This document shows, in pieces, positions 10,602 to 19,550 of a DNA stretch of 64,000 nt (position 1 is its first letter; every line of letters begins with the position of its first letter). A program made the position numbers and the translations under genes. Source of the DNA: Venturia oleaginea (lineage: Eukaryota > Ascomycota > Dothideomycetes > Venturiales > Venturiaceae). The notes beneath the pieces were generated by a model. It saw nothing but the letters and a program-made list of their open reading frames with translations. It searched no databases and was not told the origin of the DNA. Location of the stretch: contig JABMLP010000015.1 in NCBI GenBank assembly GCA_013176395.1, forward strand, positions 496,001-560,000, read 5' to 3'.

Positions 10602-11681
10602 CTTCACAAGCGAGTGGGCCACCTCACAAACGTAAACCGCCTTCGTAACAACGTGACGTAATGCCTCAACAACACGAAAAGCAGAAGATCTATAAAGAAG
10701 GAGATATATTCCTTGCTATCTCAGATATCAATTCAAAGCAAATCCAAAGCGAAAGACGCGCTGCAGTAATGTATAGCATACCTCGAACAACAGTACAACG
10801 CCGACGCGCCGGACAGCGCCCTCGACGCGAATGCGAGCCGAACTCGAAGCGATTGACAAAGCTAGAAGAGGATGTGGTTTTAAAGCGTATTCTTAACGAA
10901 AGCTTACGCGGCCTACCGCCGTCGAAGGCCTACGTACAAGATGTGGCTGATAAACTACTAAGAGAGCGGGGTGGGAAGCCTGTTGGCAAGAACTGGGTTA
11001 ACAACTTGGTAAAGCGTACGCCAGAGCTTACCACCCGATGGAGCCGTCCATACGATCGCCAGCGAGCTGCCTGCGAAGACCCGGCGGTTATTATACCCTG
11101 GTTTACACTTGTTCAGAGGATAAAGGCAGAGTACGGTATCATAGACGAGGATACCTACAATTTTGATGAATCTGGCTTCTTAATAGGCAAGATATCGTCT
11201 CAGCTAGTCGTTACAGGCCCAGGATCCTCTGCAAGTTCTATTGATGAGCAGGTCAGGCAGTTGAGTAAAGGCGCGCAGCAGATAGCACATGAAATGGTGT
11301 TGATGGGCGAAGAAACAGCGCGCCTTCGAGACGCAATTGAGGCAGTTACAAAGCGTAAGAGTCGCAAAAGGAGATATATACGGACTGAGCAGGCCTTGAC
11401 AGCTGGTGGAGTAACTGACTTAGTTACTATAAGGGAGGGTGGTAATCGTAACGATGGTGAGAAGCCTGCGAAGAGGGTACGTGGAGAGAGGCACTGCGAC
11501 CGTTGCGGCGAGACTGGGCATAACTCCCGCACTTGTGAGGTAGAAATAGAGAATATAGATGATAGCGAAGCTACTAAATAATATTATTCTATTCTATTTA
11601 ATACTATAATTTGTTGTAGGGTTGCGTAGTAGTTTTACGAAGGCGGTTTACGTTTAGGAGGTGGCCCACTCGCTTGTGAAG
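10602..11681 (+). mobile_element. Complete pogo-like element C with deleted transposase
   Basis: The inverted repeats are about 47 bp with two mismatches, starting CTTCACAAGCGAGTGGGCC at both ends. TA is duplicated at 10600-10601 and 11682-11683, as expected for pogo/Tc1 elements. The 1,080-bp body contains one intact ORF (10661-11581). The element is thus structurally mobile, but it lacks a catalytic transposase and would need one supplied in trans. Confidence 0.88.
10661..11581 (+). CDS. Pogo-like transposase C lacking the DDE core (306 aa, open)
   Basis: The ORF starts 59 bp inside the left terminal repeat. It keeps the N-terminal helix-turn-helix regions (about residues 1-155), the first catalytic motif YNFDESGF (near 168), and then runs directly into a C-terminal helix-rich part (IDEQVRQLSKGAQQI, about 195-245) and a CCHC zinc knuckle CDRCGETGHNSRTC (279-292). 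The second Asp and third acidic residue are missing, so it cannot catalyse transposition. Full pogo-like enzymes of fungi have about 500-600 residues. The frame is perfectly kept across the deletion. A DNA-binding protein able to occupy the terminal repeats is a fair inference; a role as repressor is speculative. Confidence 0.8.
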   Translation: MPQQHEKQKIYKEGDIFLAISDINSKQIQSERRAAVMYSIPRTTVQRRRAGQRPRRECEPNSKRLTKLEEDVVLKRILNESLRGLPPSKAYVQDVADKLLRERGGKPVGKNWVNNLVKRTPELTTRWSRPYDRQRAACEDPAVIIPWFTLVQRIKAEYGIIDEDTYNFDESGFLIGKISSQLVVTGPGSSASSIDEQVRQLSKGAQQIAHEMVLMGEETARLRDAIEAVTKRKSRKRRYIRTEQALTAGGVTDLVTIREGGNRNDGEKPAKRVRGERHCDRCGETGHNSRTCEVEIENIDDSEATK

Positions 11682-11776
11682 TACCTTATAGCTTTGTAAT
11701 AGTTCGGATGAAACCCATCGGCTACCCGCGCAGTCAATTGTGACACCCCCGTGGTGTGGTGCACAGGGTTCCTCAA

Positions 11777-12030
11777 TGTCACGGGGCGGGTTCGGGTATC
11801 AGGAGGAAGGAGCAGCAGCGGAACAGGTATCATTCAACAGGCTATATACGGGCTGGCAGGCAAACCAACAGGCAGGTTTGACGACAGGACGTAGCTCAAA
11901 GAGCTACGAGTTGGTTGAAGCCACGTAGGCTTTAAAACCTTTCCTCGGCAGAACTCCGGTTCTGCCTTGATCACGTGCCGTGGGGCCACCCCAACGGCGG
12001 GAAGGACTTGTCCGCGGTCGTACCGTGACA
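11777..12030. mobile_element. Solo LTR of an LTR retrotransposon
   Basis: The 254-bp sequence starts TGTCACGG and ends CCGTGACA, a perfect 8-bp terminal inverted repeat of the TG...CA type. It is flanked by the direct repeat CTCAA (11772-11776 and 12031-12035). The intact right terminal repeat of element B shows the uninterrupted target sequence, which proves the insertion. It is what remains after recombination between two LTRs. Confidence 0.88.
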
Positions 12031-12119
12031 CTCAAATCTGACTGCGCAGGGCGCTCGGACCCACCATCCCATCTCAATTTCCACGCATACACCAACTTAT
12101 CGCTCAATTTACCACCACC

Positions 12120-13359
12120 ATGGCGCCTAGAACACTCAAAAGAAAGACTGCAAGGCGAGAATATGACACCACGAAGAGAATGCGATTTTTTTCAGGCCTA
12201 GGATTGCAAGAATGAGGCCGACGGCGTCGGTACAATCGCATACCTCCCTGAAATCAATATACCAACTTCTACCGCACGTAGTTGGCTTAAACTACGAGAA
12301 CTGATTGGTGATGTAGCATTCAGATCACAGAGAAAGAGCAGTTGCATCATAGGGCGGCCTACCAAAGTATCTGCTTCAGATCTTACCCGCCTTACGAACC
12401 AAGATGACCCCATACACGAAAAAGGCTGGCAGGAACAAGCCAATTCCGGCCCCGGCAAGCCTTCCGCAAAGACATTACAGCGTCACGTATACAATGCAGG
12501 GGCTAGGCGATTCAAGAAGCGTTATCAGAAGCAGATATCCCAGGCAAATCGGCCAAAGAGGGTTGAATACGGTAAAGAACACGAGAAAAAGACCACACTA
12601 GGCTTCTGGAGTTGGATTTGGTTCACAGATGAAGCCCATTTTCAGTCCAAAGAAGTCGCCAATGCACCTGAATATGAGCTACGCTTTCCAGGGCAAGAGA
12701 GAGGTGTCAATGAGGAGCTAGAAGGCGTTTTGGATGTTACTATTCACGTCGCCGGCGGCATCTCATACAACAAGAAAGGAAACCTCGTATTCTACAAGGA
12801 TCGGGCTGAGCCATCAGAGAAGGTCCGTAGGCAAGTCAAGCAGCCTAAACAACTCAAATACGAGCTGGCTTCAGTGTACCAAGCCCGACTGAAGGTCTGG
12901 CAAGACCTTAAGGCAAAGGAGGACGAAACACCAAAAGGAAACTGCATGACACAGGTTTTCTACGCCAAAAAGATACTGCCGCAACACATTGAAGCTATTC
13001 GGGCCTTGGAGAAGCGTCACCAGCGCAAATACTGGCTTCAAGAGGATGGTGATCCTTATCACGGAATCAAGTCACCTAACAGTGACCCTGCAGTCATAAA
13101 AAGAGAAGCAGACCTTCTATTACTTATTCACCCTCCTAAATCATGTGATCTCAATCCCATTGAGTCTTGTTGGAACATCATTAAGTCCAGATTAGCTGGC
13201 AGGAGGTGGTCGTCGGTGGCTCATTTCAAGGCTGAAATCCAGGCAGAATGGGACAAGATCACGCTCACAATGATACGGAAAAGGATCAGAGAGATGCCAG
13301 AGAGATGTAAGATGATTCAGCAAAAACCAGAGATCCATTGCAAGTCAAACGTGTGGTAA
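12120..13359 (+). pseudogene. Tc1-like transposase of element B, one frameshift
   Basis: It starts MAPRTLKRKTARREYD and loses its frame after the T run near 12187-12200, where one extra base leads to an early TGA; from 12202 the frame is open to the end at 13359. The catalytic residues are visible: Asp in WFTDEAHF, Asp in QEDGDPYHG, Glu in CDLNPIESCW. I count 38 residues between the last two, so it belongs to a DD38E-like fungal branch rather than DD34E. A single base restores the reading, so the loss is recent or a sequencing error at the homopolymer. Confidence 0.75.
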
Positions 13360-13438
13360 ATAGCATAATACATTCAAGTTCAAAAGATGGGATGATGGGT
13401 CCGAGCGCCCTGCGCAGTCAGATTTGAGGAACCCTGTG

Positions 13439-14029
13439 GTGGGGGAATTGCTTAGTCATTTGCCGGGGCAACCGAAACTGCGAAGCGAAGAAAATCTCAC
13501 AAAGGACTGGTTCTGAAGTCTAATGTAACAAGAGCGCCATTCGTTTCATTGAAACGAAATCTATTGGTGTCTTTTATTTTGGGCTGTAATATACATAGAG
13601 TTAAGCTAATCGTCATGACACCATATCGCCGCCGAATACACAAGCCAGTCGACCTCAAAACCTATCAGCAACCTGGAAAAACTCCAACATCCATCAATAT
13701 AGCCCCCTAATCCATCCACCTGGTCTTCCGACGCTTTCAAAACACTTGGGTATATCGACTGGGTTTTTATGATGCTGCTTTAAAGAGAAATGTGTTGAAG
13801 TAGTTGGAAGTTGGATGAGCATAAGAGCAAGGATCACATTCTGTCAAATGATTGCAACTTAGACATGTAGCCCTTCATGGCGCATCCGATATATGGCCAC
13901 CCTCTTTTGGCATCCGACAGAACTGATTGTATGCTCCAACAAATGGATTGCTCCGTACATGCAAGAGTCGGAGTGTGTCCGTATGCCATTGCGGTGTGAG
14001 TAGTACTTGCTGCCTCATTTCCCATGCAG
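13439..14029. other. Intergenic, nothing recognised
   Basis: No convincing ORF or repeat between element B and the decayed minus-strand gene. Confidence 0.4.
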
Positions 14030-14640
14030 TCAGGTTTGCTTGTGCTCGACGGAGAGCCCGCTGATGGAAAGCTCATCGATTGCCTCTTCCAAGCGGGAAT
14101 GTTGACCACGGAGCTCTTCTTGGGCGTTAGACATAGTTTTGGTGCATTCAAGCACTGTCTTATATCTCTTCAGTACTGCACAGTTCGGTTTTTCGATTTT
14201 CTCCTCGATTGCCTTATATTGGCCCTTGATAGTATCGACTGCCGACTTCATGGGTTTGATGGCAGTAACAAGCACGCCTGCGATTTGGACCCCTTTCAAT
14301 TGTAGGGATCTGATTGCATTCTGTACGTCGAGGACCGCGTCGAGCAGCGCAAAAGTGATGTCAGAGATGTCATCGCGGTACTCCCTCCGGATTTACTTAG
14401 ACTCCTTGAAATCGGGCATAAGGAGATACTCTTGATTGATTGTATGTGCTACGTAGTCGAATTTAGTCCTTGTGACAACTTGTCCGATCCTTCTTCCAAG
14501 GCTTGTTTGATGCCTCGAAGCGACGGAGGGCCGCTGCCTCCTCACTCTCCTCTTCATCGTCGAAGAGTCAACCAGCGGGAACCGGCATCGTCTTCTCTTC
14601 TTTTGACTGACTTCTCGTGCGCGGGATGACTTACTTTGGG
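14030..14640 (-). pseudogene. Decayed coiled-coil gene
   Basis: Read from 14640 down, the minus strand has an acidic stretch (FDDEEESEEAAALRRFEAS) in one frame, then, after a shift, KFDYVAHTINQEYLL and a TAA at 14393-14395. The same frame stays open for another 121 codons (DDISDITFALLDAVL, then a coiled coil) to the stop at 14030. The stop could be a former Gln codon. No known family is recognised. The Copia element starts about 100 bp upstream of its apparent 5' region. Confidence 0.4.
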
Positions 14641-14743
14641 TCGTACACGGGGTCCTAAAGAATAGCTTATCAAGGTGCTGAGAGAGTCGAAGCAGATCCC
14701 CAAAAAGCGCTTTACGAAGATCAGATCTCGGAGCTGTTGAAAC

Positions 14744-14911
14744 TGTTGAAGTATGAAAGTTGAGTAACAAGTGTATTGAGGGTGAGATCCGGAGGATCTC
14801 AGCTATATAGTAATACACTAAGCCCAATTGGGCAGTAAACAAACTCCAGTGACAGAGAGTAGCCACGCTGGCGCAGGTGGAGGCAATAGCATGAGGATAC
14901 TCCTTCCAACA
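14744..14911 (-). repeat. Copia 3' LTR
   Basis: 168 bp, TG...CA type on either strand (TGTTG...CAACA). Identical by eye to the LTR at 19383-19550. Confidence 0.95.
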
Positions 14912-14924
14912 GTCCCCCGAATCC
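14912..14924 (-). other. Copia polypurine tract
   Basis: On the minus strand the tract reads GGATTCGGGGGAC directly before the 3' LTR, the position where plus-strand synthesis is primed. Confidence 0.6.
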
Positions 14925-14960
14925 GAACGATGTTCCTCCCATCAGTGCCAGTCCCCCCAT

Positions 14961-17900
14961 TCATGGCGCAGTAGTTGCACAAATACGGCCTCGGAGGTTA
15001 TCCAGGAGGGGTCGTGGTAGTGATTTAGTACCAATGTCGGCGAGGTTGTCAGCGGAGCAGACATGCTCGATGGCGTAGTCACCCAGGACGAATCGCTCCC
15101 GGACGAAGTGGTAGTGAACGTTGATATGTTTAGAACGATTGCTGATCCTGTGGTCCTTGATGAGCGACAGGGCGGGCTCGTTGTCAACCATGAGCCAACA
15201 GTTGGGGTACTTGGCGTGACCCATAAGCTCCTTGATGGCCTGGCGCGACCACACGAGGTGGCTGGCGGCGTGGGATGATGCCATGTACTCGGCTTCACAA
15301 GTGCTCCTTGCCACGCATGACTGACGCTTTGAAGACCATGAGACTGTCGATCCACCGACCTTCATGAGGTAATCAGAGAAGGACTTGGAGTTGTCTGGGT
15401 CAGACCCGAAAGACGCATCTGAGAACATGACGAGCGTAGGAATGGACGCGGTCCGCGCTGCAGAGCGATCAGACGGCGCAGGAGATCGTACGTCAAGTTC
15501 AACAGCTCGGGTGGCTTGAATGTAACGTAGAGTCTGGTAAGCCATCTTCAGATGCAGGTCTGATGGGTTGGAGTTGTATGAACCCAGCATGCTGACCGTG
15601 TAGGACAGGTCTGGGCGACTGACGATGGCAAGGAAGTTGATCGAGCCGATGATGGATTGATACAGTTTCTGGCGATCAAGGTCCACTGAGTCGGTTGACC
15701 TTGGTGGGAACGAGTTAGGGTCAAGCGGTGTGTGGCGCCCATTACAATCATCCATGCCGTAGCGCCGCAATATCGCTGCGATGTGCCACGAAGCGATAGC
15801 GATGATGAGACGCAGACTGTCGTAGCGCACCACTGGGGAATATGTGTCGTCAAAATCCACCCCAGGACGTTGTGAGAAGCCTTGTGCCACCAGGCGGGCT
15901 TTGCGCTTGACGACCTTTCCATGCTCGTCGCGCTTGATGTCAAAGACCCAGCGTGTGCCAACGAGCTTGAGGTTTGGCGTAGGATTGTGTTCCATCACCC
16001 ATGTGCCATTGTCACGATGTGCTTGGATTTCTTTGTTGATCGGTGTAACCCACAAAGGGGAGTTAGTGGCGTTGACAGCTTCATTGAACGTGCGAGGTAT
16101 CTCGTGGTCGATGTCTGCCTTGGTGACGCAAGCCACAGCGTGCGCCATGTTCTCATCATCTGGCGCAAGCATGTCTTCCAAAGCCAATGACGCTTCAGCG
16201 TTGTCTGCGGCTTTGCGTGAAGGTTTAGCAACTCGTTTGGAGCGTCGGAGCTCGACTGGATCAGACAGGTCCTGTGACGGTCGCGTCTCCCTTCGAGTTC
16301 CTCTTGCTCCAGCGCCGGGTGCAGAGGTGGGTGGAGCGGAGCGCGTGTGTTGTCCATTTTCTGCGCTGGGCTGGACAGGCGTTGGCGCAGGCTGATCGTA
16401 CGAGTGGTCCAAAGGTACCCCAGCTTCAAGCCGGGATGGGGTGTACGCTGTCGTCGTGGACCACGTTGGTGATGTAGGAGGTGTGGCAAAAGTGTCCCCC
16501 GACGGCCGACGATCTTTGTTTTGAGGCCGTCTTGGAGATGTAGAGACTGGTTCAGCAGCTGGTATCTCATTCTCCGCCACAGGTTGGAAATACGGCGCAG
16601 TCTGAGACCTTGAGAAAGGCTCAAAGCGCAGGTTGCGAGTTTCCATGATGACATGACGCGATGGGATGTAGACCCTCGCAGTTTTGGTGTTGCGCCCATA
16701 CCCAACGAAGATGCCTTCCTCCGCTCTATGCAAGAGCTTAGAGCCAGGCTTGCGAGCTTCTACAGGTATGTGAGCGAAGATTTTGGAGCCGAATGGGTGC
16801 AGATGCTTGATGGATGGTTTCGCGCCAATGAGTAATTCATGCGGCGTACGACCCAGTTTGTCAGCAGCGTGAGGGGATATGTTCTTGAGGAAATTGGCTG
16901 TCTGCACAGCCTCACCCCAAAGGAACAGCTGACTGTCAGTAGGGATCATTGATCGAGCGATCTGAATGATGGACTGATTCCACCGTTCTGCGACGCCATT
17001 GAGCTCATGATGGTAAGGTGGGACCATGTCATGTTGTATGCCCATGCGCCGAAGGTCCTGGGCAGCGGCGCGATATTCGCCGCCGTTGTCAGACTTGAAG
17101 CGTTTTACCGTAGAGCTGTGTATGTGGATGTTCGCAGTACTCATCTGAGCGTTGTATTGAGTATTGGCGAAGGCGATGAATTCGCGGATCGCCTGGGGGC
17201 CATCAGACTTCAGCTTAAGAAGCTTGATCCAGGAGTAGCGAGTTGCTTGGCAGATGAAGGATATGAAGTAACGCGCGCCTCCAAGGCTTGGGCGAGGAAA
17301 CTTCCCTGACAAGTCTGAGTGTATGACTTCGAGCGGCTTGATGGTGCGCGCCAGTACTGGTGGGGATGGCGCAGGCCGCTGTCGCTTGGACTTGCTGAGG
17401 GAGCACATGTCGCAGTGGAAGTCAATAGGTTTCGCCGGTACCAGGTGCCCATCATTGTATATCCTTGCAGGGTTTGGAACGTGAAGATGACCGACTGAGT
17501 GATGAAACTCCGTATACGATGAGAAGCATGCAGTCTTCTGCGCCAGTGTTGGCCAAGATGGTGCACTGACGGTTGCAGCAGGTGCGGTCTCGGTTTTGTG
17601 TAGTGACGATTTGCGCGTCAGGTCTCGGTTAGTTGGCGCGTGGGATTCGGTCGAGGCAACGTGCGCTGTGGGTTTCGTTTTAGTTTGGATTTGTACAACG
17701 CCGTCCGCGTGCCGTGCCCACAGTACCGTGGCGCCGTTGCGCGTGAGGAAGATGTCGTTTGCTTTGCCGTGCAATTCGAGGTTGTGATGGTGACGGACAT
17801 AACTCCAGGAGAAGAGCCGTGTACCATAGAGCTCGCTACTGTAGAGGACGTTGGTCAGTTCGACGATCTTGGTGGATCTGTCAGGCATTCTGCAGCGTAA

Positions 17901-19184
17901 TCGAACGAGTCCAACACCATTGATGGGTAACTTGATACCGCCGGCCACCGTGATCGTTCCTTGCTTGGGTGACAAGGACACGAAATCATCGGCGCAGCCA
18001 GTCATGTGCCGCGAGGCACCAGTGTCAAGAAGCCATACCGTGGGAGGATCGATTGCTGAGGGCCGACGTATTGCGGCGTGAGCACTTATAGTTTCGCGTG
18101 ATTGCTTGCCGTTTACGTTGATCATCGTGGTCCGCGTCGACTGCGGTGGTGATCCAGTCAGGTCAATGGTTGCGCCGGCAGTGGCGTTGGTGGCGCGGTA
18201 ATGTGCTATGAAGCTCACCACCTCAGTTGCGCTGTCCTCGTCGTCCTCATCGTCTGATGATTCAGCGGCGTTCGCGTTGTTCGCCTTTTGATGTTTTGCG
18301 CCATTCTTCGTCTCCTTTGGCGCGCCGTTGCCTTTGCGCTGCTGTTGCTCCTTGTGTTTCTTGAGCTCGTTACAGTTCGTGTAGGCGTGCCCAATGAACG
18401 TCATGTTGTGCTTGCGGCACCAGGAGCATTCGGTAGTATTAGTAGCCGGACGCGTTCCGCGTGCGCCACCTTGGTTCTGTTTGGCGCCGCGCGCGGCGGA
18501 TTGTTTCGCAGCGTACGCGGTAGAGTCAGCGTCGAGGGAGTGCTTGTCGGAGATGTCGAGGATCTTGGGTTCGATGTCGACAAACTTGGTAACGTCACGA
18601 GAGCTGAGGTTGTCGATGACGTGGTCCATAGTATCTGGTAGGGTAGCCAGGAAGAATGAGCCCTTGACCTCATCCGATTCAAACATTACCTTCATGGCTT
18701 TTGCGACGCTCTGTGAAGAGCCAGCGCATCGCTTTGCCATGCGAGTCCATCGCTGATGGAACTCGTCCAGGTGTAGTCTGAGGTCGTCTCCATCCGCGTA
18801 GCGGAGGTTTGTGAGCGACCGGAAGAGGGTGATGGACGCGTTGCCGGTATCGCGGTCGAATCGGCTGCCGAGGTGTTTCCAGGCCTCGGGTGACGTGTCG
18901 CACGACGCGATGGACATCGTGAGGTCGTTGTGTACCGACGAGAGCAGCATGATCATGGCCTTGTTGTCGTCGGCGTCCCACTTGTCGATGAGCTCCTCGC
19001 GAGCTTCTGTGCCAGTCCCAGCGACGGCGGCGGGCTTTGTCTTCTTGCCAGACACGATCGGCCAGAGGCCAGCGTACCTGAGTGCGACAGTCCACGCGGA
19101 GCGCCATTCTGTGTAGTTATCGCCGCGGGCAGAAAGCTTGGGCAGCGAGTTGGGGTCAAGCTTGAAGCTGAAGGAAGATGACAT
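14961..19184 (-). CDS. Copia Gag-Pol polyprotein, RT core deleted in frame (1407 aa)
   Basis: Gag occupies about residues 1-250 and ends in a Cys/His finger (CSWCRKHN...H...C, about 251-270). Protease has WLLDTGASRHMTG near 386. Integrase shows the HHCC finger (about 558-600) and the catalytic Asp, Asp and Glu in IHSDLSG, KSDNGGEY and NGVAERWN (about 623, 698, 733). RT begins normally (GTRWVFDIKRDE, RKARLVAQGFSQRPGVDFDDT) but jumps after IASWHI directly to the post-RT segment ILRRYGMDDCN near 15775. About 200 residues with the YVDD box are gone, without loss of frame. RNase H (MFSDASFG ... EAEYMA) is complete to the C-terminus. Confidence 0.9.
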   Translation of the reverse strand: MSSSFSFKLDPNSLPKLSARGDNYTEWRSAWTVALRYAGLWPIVSGKKTKPAAVAGTGTEAREELIDKWDADDNKAMIMLLSSVHNDLTMSIASCDTSPEAWKHLGSRFDRDTGNASITLFRSLTNLRYADGDDLRLHLDEFHQRWTRMAKRCAGSSQSVAKAMKVMFESDEVKGSFFLATLPDTMDHVIDNLSSRDVTKFVDIEPKILDISDKHSLDADSTAYAAKQSAARGAKQNQGGARGTRPATNTTECSWCRKHNMTFIGHAYTNCNELKKHKEQQQRKGNGAPKETKNGAKHQKANNANAAESSDDEDDEDSATEVVSFIAHYRATNATAGATIDLTGSPPQSTRTTMINVNGKQSRETISAHAAIRRPSAIDPPTVWLLDTGASRHMTGCADDFVSLSPKQGTITVAGGIKLPINGVGLVRLRCRMPDRSTKIVELTNVLYSSELYGTRLFSWSYVRHHHNLELHGKANDIFLTRNGATVLWARHADGVVQIQTKTKPTAHVASTESHAPTNRDLTRKSSLHKTETAPAATVSAPSWPTLAQKTACFSSYTEFHHSVGHLHVPNPARIYNDGHLVPAKPIDFHCDMCSLSKSKRQRPAPSPPVLARTIKPLEVIHSDLSGKFPRPSLGGARYFISFICQATRYSWIKLLKLKSDGPQAIREFIAFANTQYNAQMSTANIHIHSSTVKRFKSDNGGEYRAAAQDLRRMGIQHDMVPPYHHELNGVAERWNQSIIQIARSMIPTDSQLFLWGEAVQTANFLKNISPHAADKLGRTPHELLIGAKPSIKHLHPFGSKIFAHIPVEARKPGSKLLHRAEEGIFVGYGRNTKTARVYIPSRHVIMETRNLRFEPFSRSQTAPYFQPVAENEIPAAEPVSTSPRRPQNKDRRPSGDTFATPPTSPTWSTTTAYTPSRLEAGVPLDHSYDQPAPTPVQPSAENGQHTRSAPPTSAPGAGARGTRRETRPSQDLSDPVELRRSKRVAKPSRKAADNAEASLALEDMLAPDDENMAHAVACVTKADIDHEIPRTFNEAVNATNSPLWVTPINKEIQAHRDNGTWVMEHNPTPNLKLVGTRWVFDIKRDEHGKVVKRKARLVAQGFSQRPGVDFDDTYSPVVRYDSLRLIIAIASWHIAAILRRYGMDDCNGRHTPLDPNSFPPRSTDSVDLDRQKLYQSIIGSINFLAIVSRPDLSYTVSMLGSYNSNPSDLHLKMAYQTLRYIQATRAVELDVRSPAPSDRSAARTASIPTLVMFSDASFGSDPDNSKSFSDYLMKVGGSTVSWSSKRQSCVARSTCEAEYMASSHAASHLVWSRQAIKELMGHAKYPNCWLMVDNEPALSLIKDHRISNRSKHINVHYHFVRERFVLGDYAIEHVCSADNLADIGTKSLPRPLLDNLRGRICATTAP

Positions 19185-19368
19185 GATGACAGAGGTGGTC
19201 TGAAGTCTGCTTCAGAGGTAAAGGTGGGTGCCGTGCTGTGCTGGTACGGTGTGCTGTACGCCGGGTAGCGGAGCGTCGGTAGCAACAACAGCAGCGATGA
19301 TGAACAACAAATGTGAAGCAGTGATGCTCAGTAAGGTGCTGTATATCGGAGGAGCGCGCGGCGTGATG

Positions 19369-19382
19369 CCGGGCTCATAACC
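19369..19382 (-). other. Copia primer binding site, half-tRNA type
   Basis: Directly after the 5' LTR the minus strand reads GGTTATGAGCCCGG. Its complement GGGCTCATAACC is the anticodon stem-loop of initiator tRNA-Met, not its 3' end. Drosophila copia is known to prime from such an internal tRNA-iMet fragment, so this element very likely uses the same half-tRNA mechanism. Confidence 0.7.
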
Positions 19383-19550
19383 TGTTGAAGTATGAAAGTT
19401 GAGTAACAAGTGTATTGAGGGTGAGATCCGGAGGATCTCAGCTATATAGTAATACACTAAGCCCAATTGGGCAGTAAACAAACTCCAGTGACAGAGAGTA
19501 GCCACGCTGGCGCAGGTGGAGGCAATAGCATGAGGATACTCCTTCCAACA
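19383..19550 (-). repeat. Copia 5' LTR
   Basis: 168 bp, identical by eye to 14744-14911. It holds the promoter of the element, which is read on the minus strand. Confidence 0.95.

Larger units (their letters stand above)
9173..11753. mobile_element. Possible outer element enclosing the pogo-like sequences
   Basis: The sequence CACGGGGGTGTCA starts at 9173, and its reverse complement ends at 11753. Six further bases match after one mismatch. Both sides are flanked by GTG. Inside lie a 17-bp minisatellite, a deleted pogo-like transposase, a Tc1 3' remnant and a complete nested element (10602-11681). The outer ends may be the terminal repeats of a host element into which the others jumped, but the repeat is short and the flanking triplet could be chance. 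Confidence 0.35.
11762..13438 (+). mobile_element. Tc1-like element B (DD38E type), carrying a solo LTR
   Basis: The terminal repeats begin CACAGGGTTCCTCAAATCTG and continue with GACTGCGCAGGGCGCTCGG, about 53 bp in all. The right copy (13386-13438) is intact. The left copy is split after CTCAA by a 254-bp solo LTR (11777-12030). Without the LTR the element is about 1.4 kb. It encodes one Tc1-type transposase with a single frameshift. I see no TA duplication outside; both outer flanks are GTG, so the exact ends remain uncertain by a few bases. Confidence 0.7.
14744..19550 (-). mobile_element. Young Ty1/Copia retrotransposon with internal deletion
   Basis: Two 168-bp LTRs (14744-14911 and 19383-19550) are identical by eye. 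The 5-bp target duplication GAAAC flanks them (14739-14743 and 19551-19555). The element reads on the minus strand: 5' LTR at 19383-19550, primer binding site at 19369-19382, one long gag-pol ORF, polypurine tract at 14912-14924 and 3' LTR. The domain order protease-integrase-RT-RNase H defines Copia. The RT core is missing, so the copy depends on enzymes from a complete relative, although it moved recently. Confidence 0.93.

Noticed and set aside
9173..11753. Target-site duplication for the outer element
   Set aside because: Only the triplet GTG is shared by both flanks, which is too short and partly palindromic with the CAC end.
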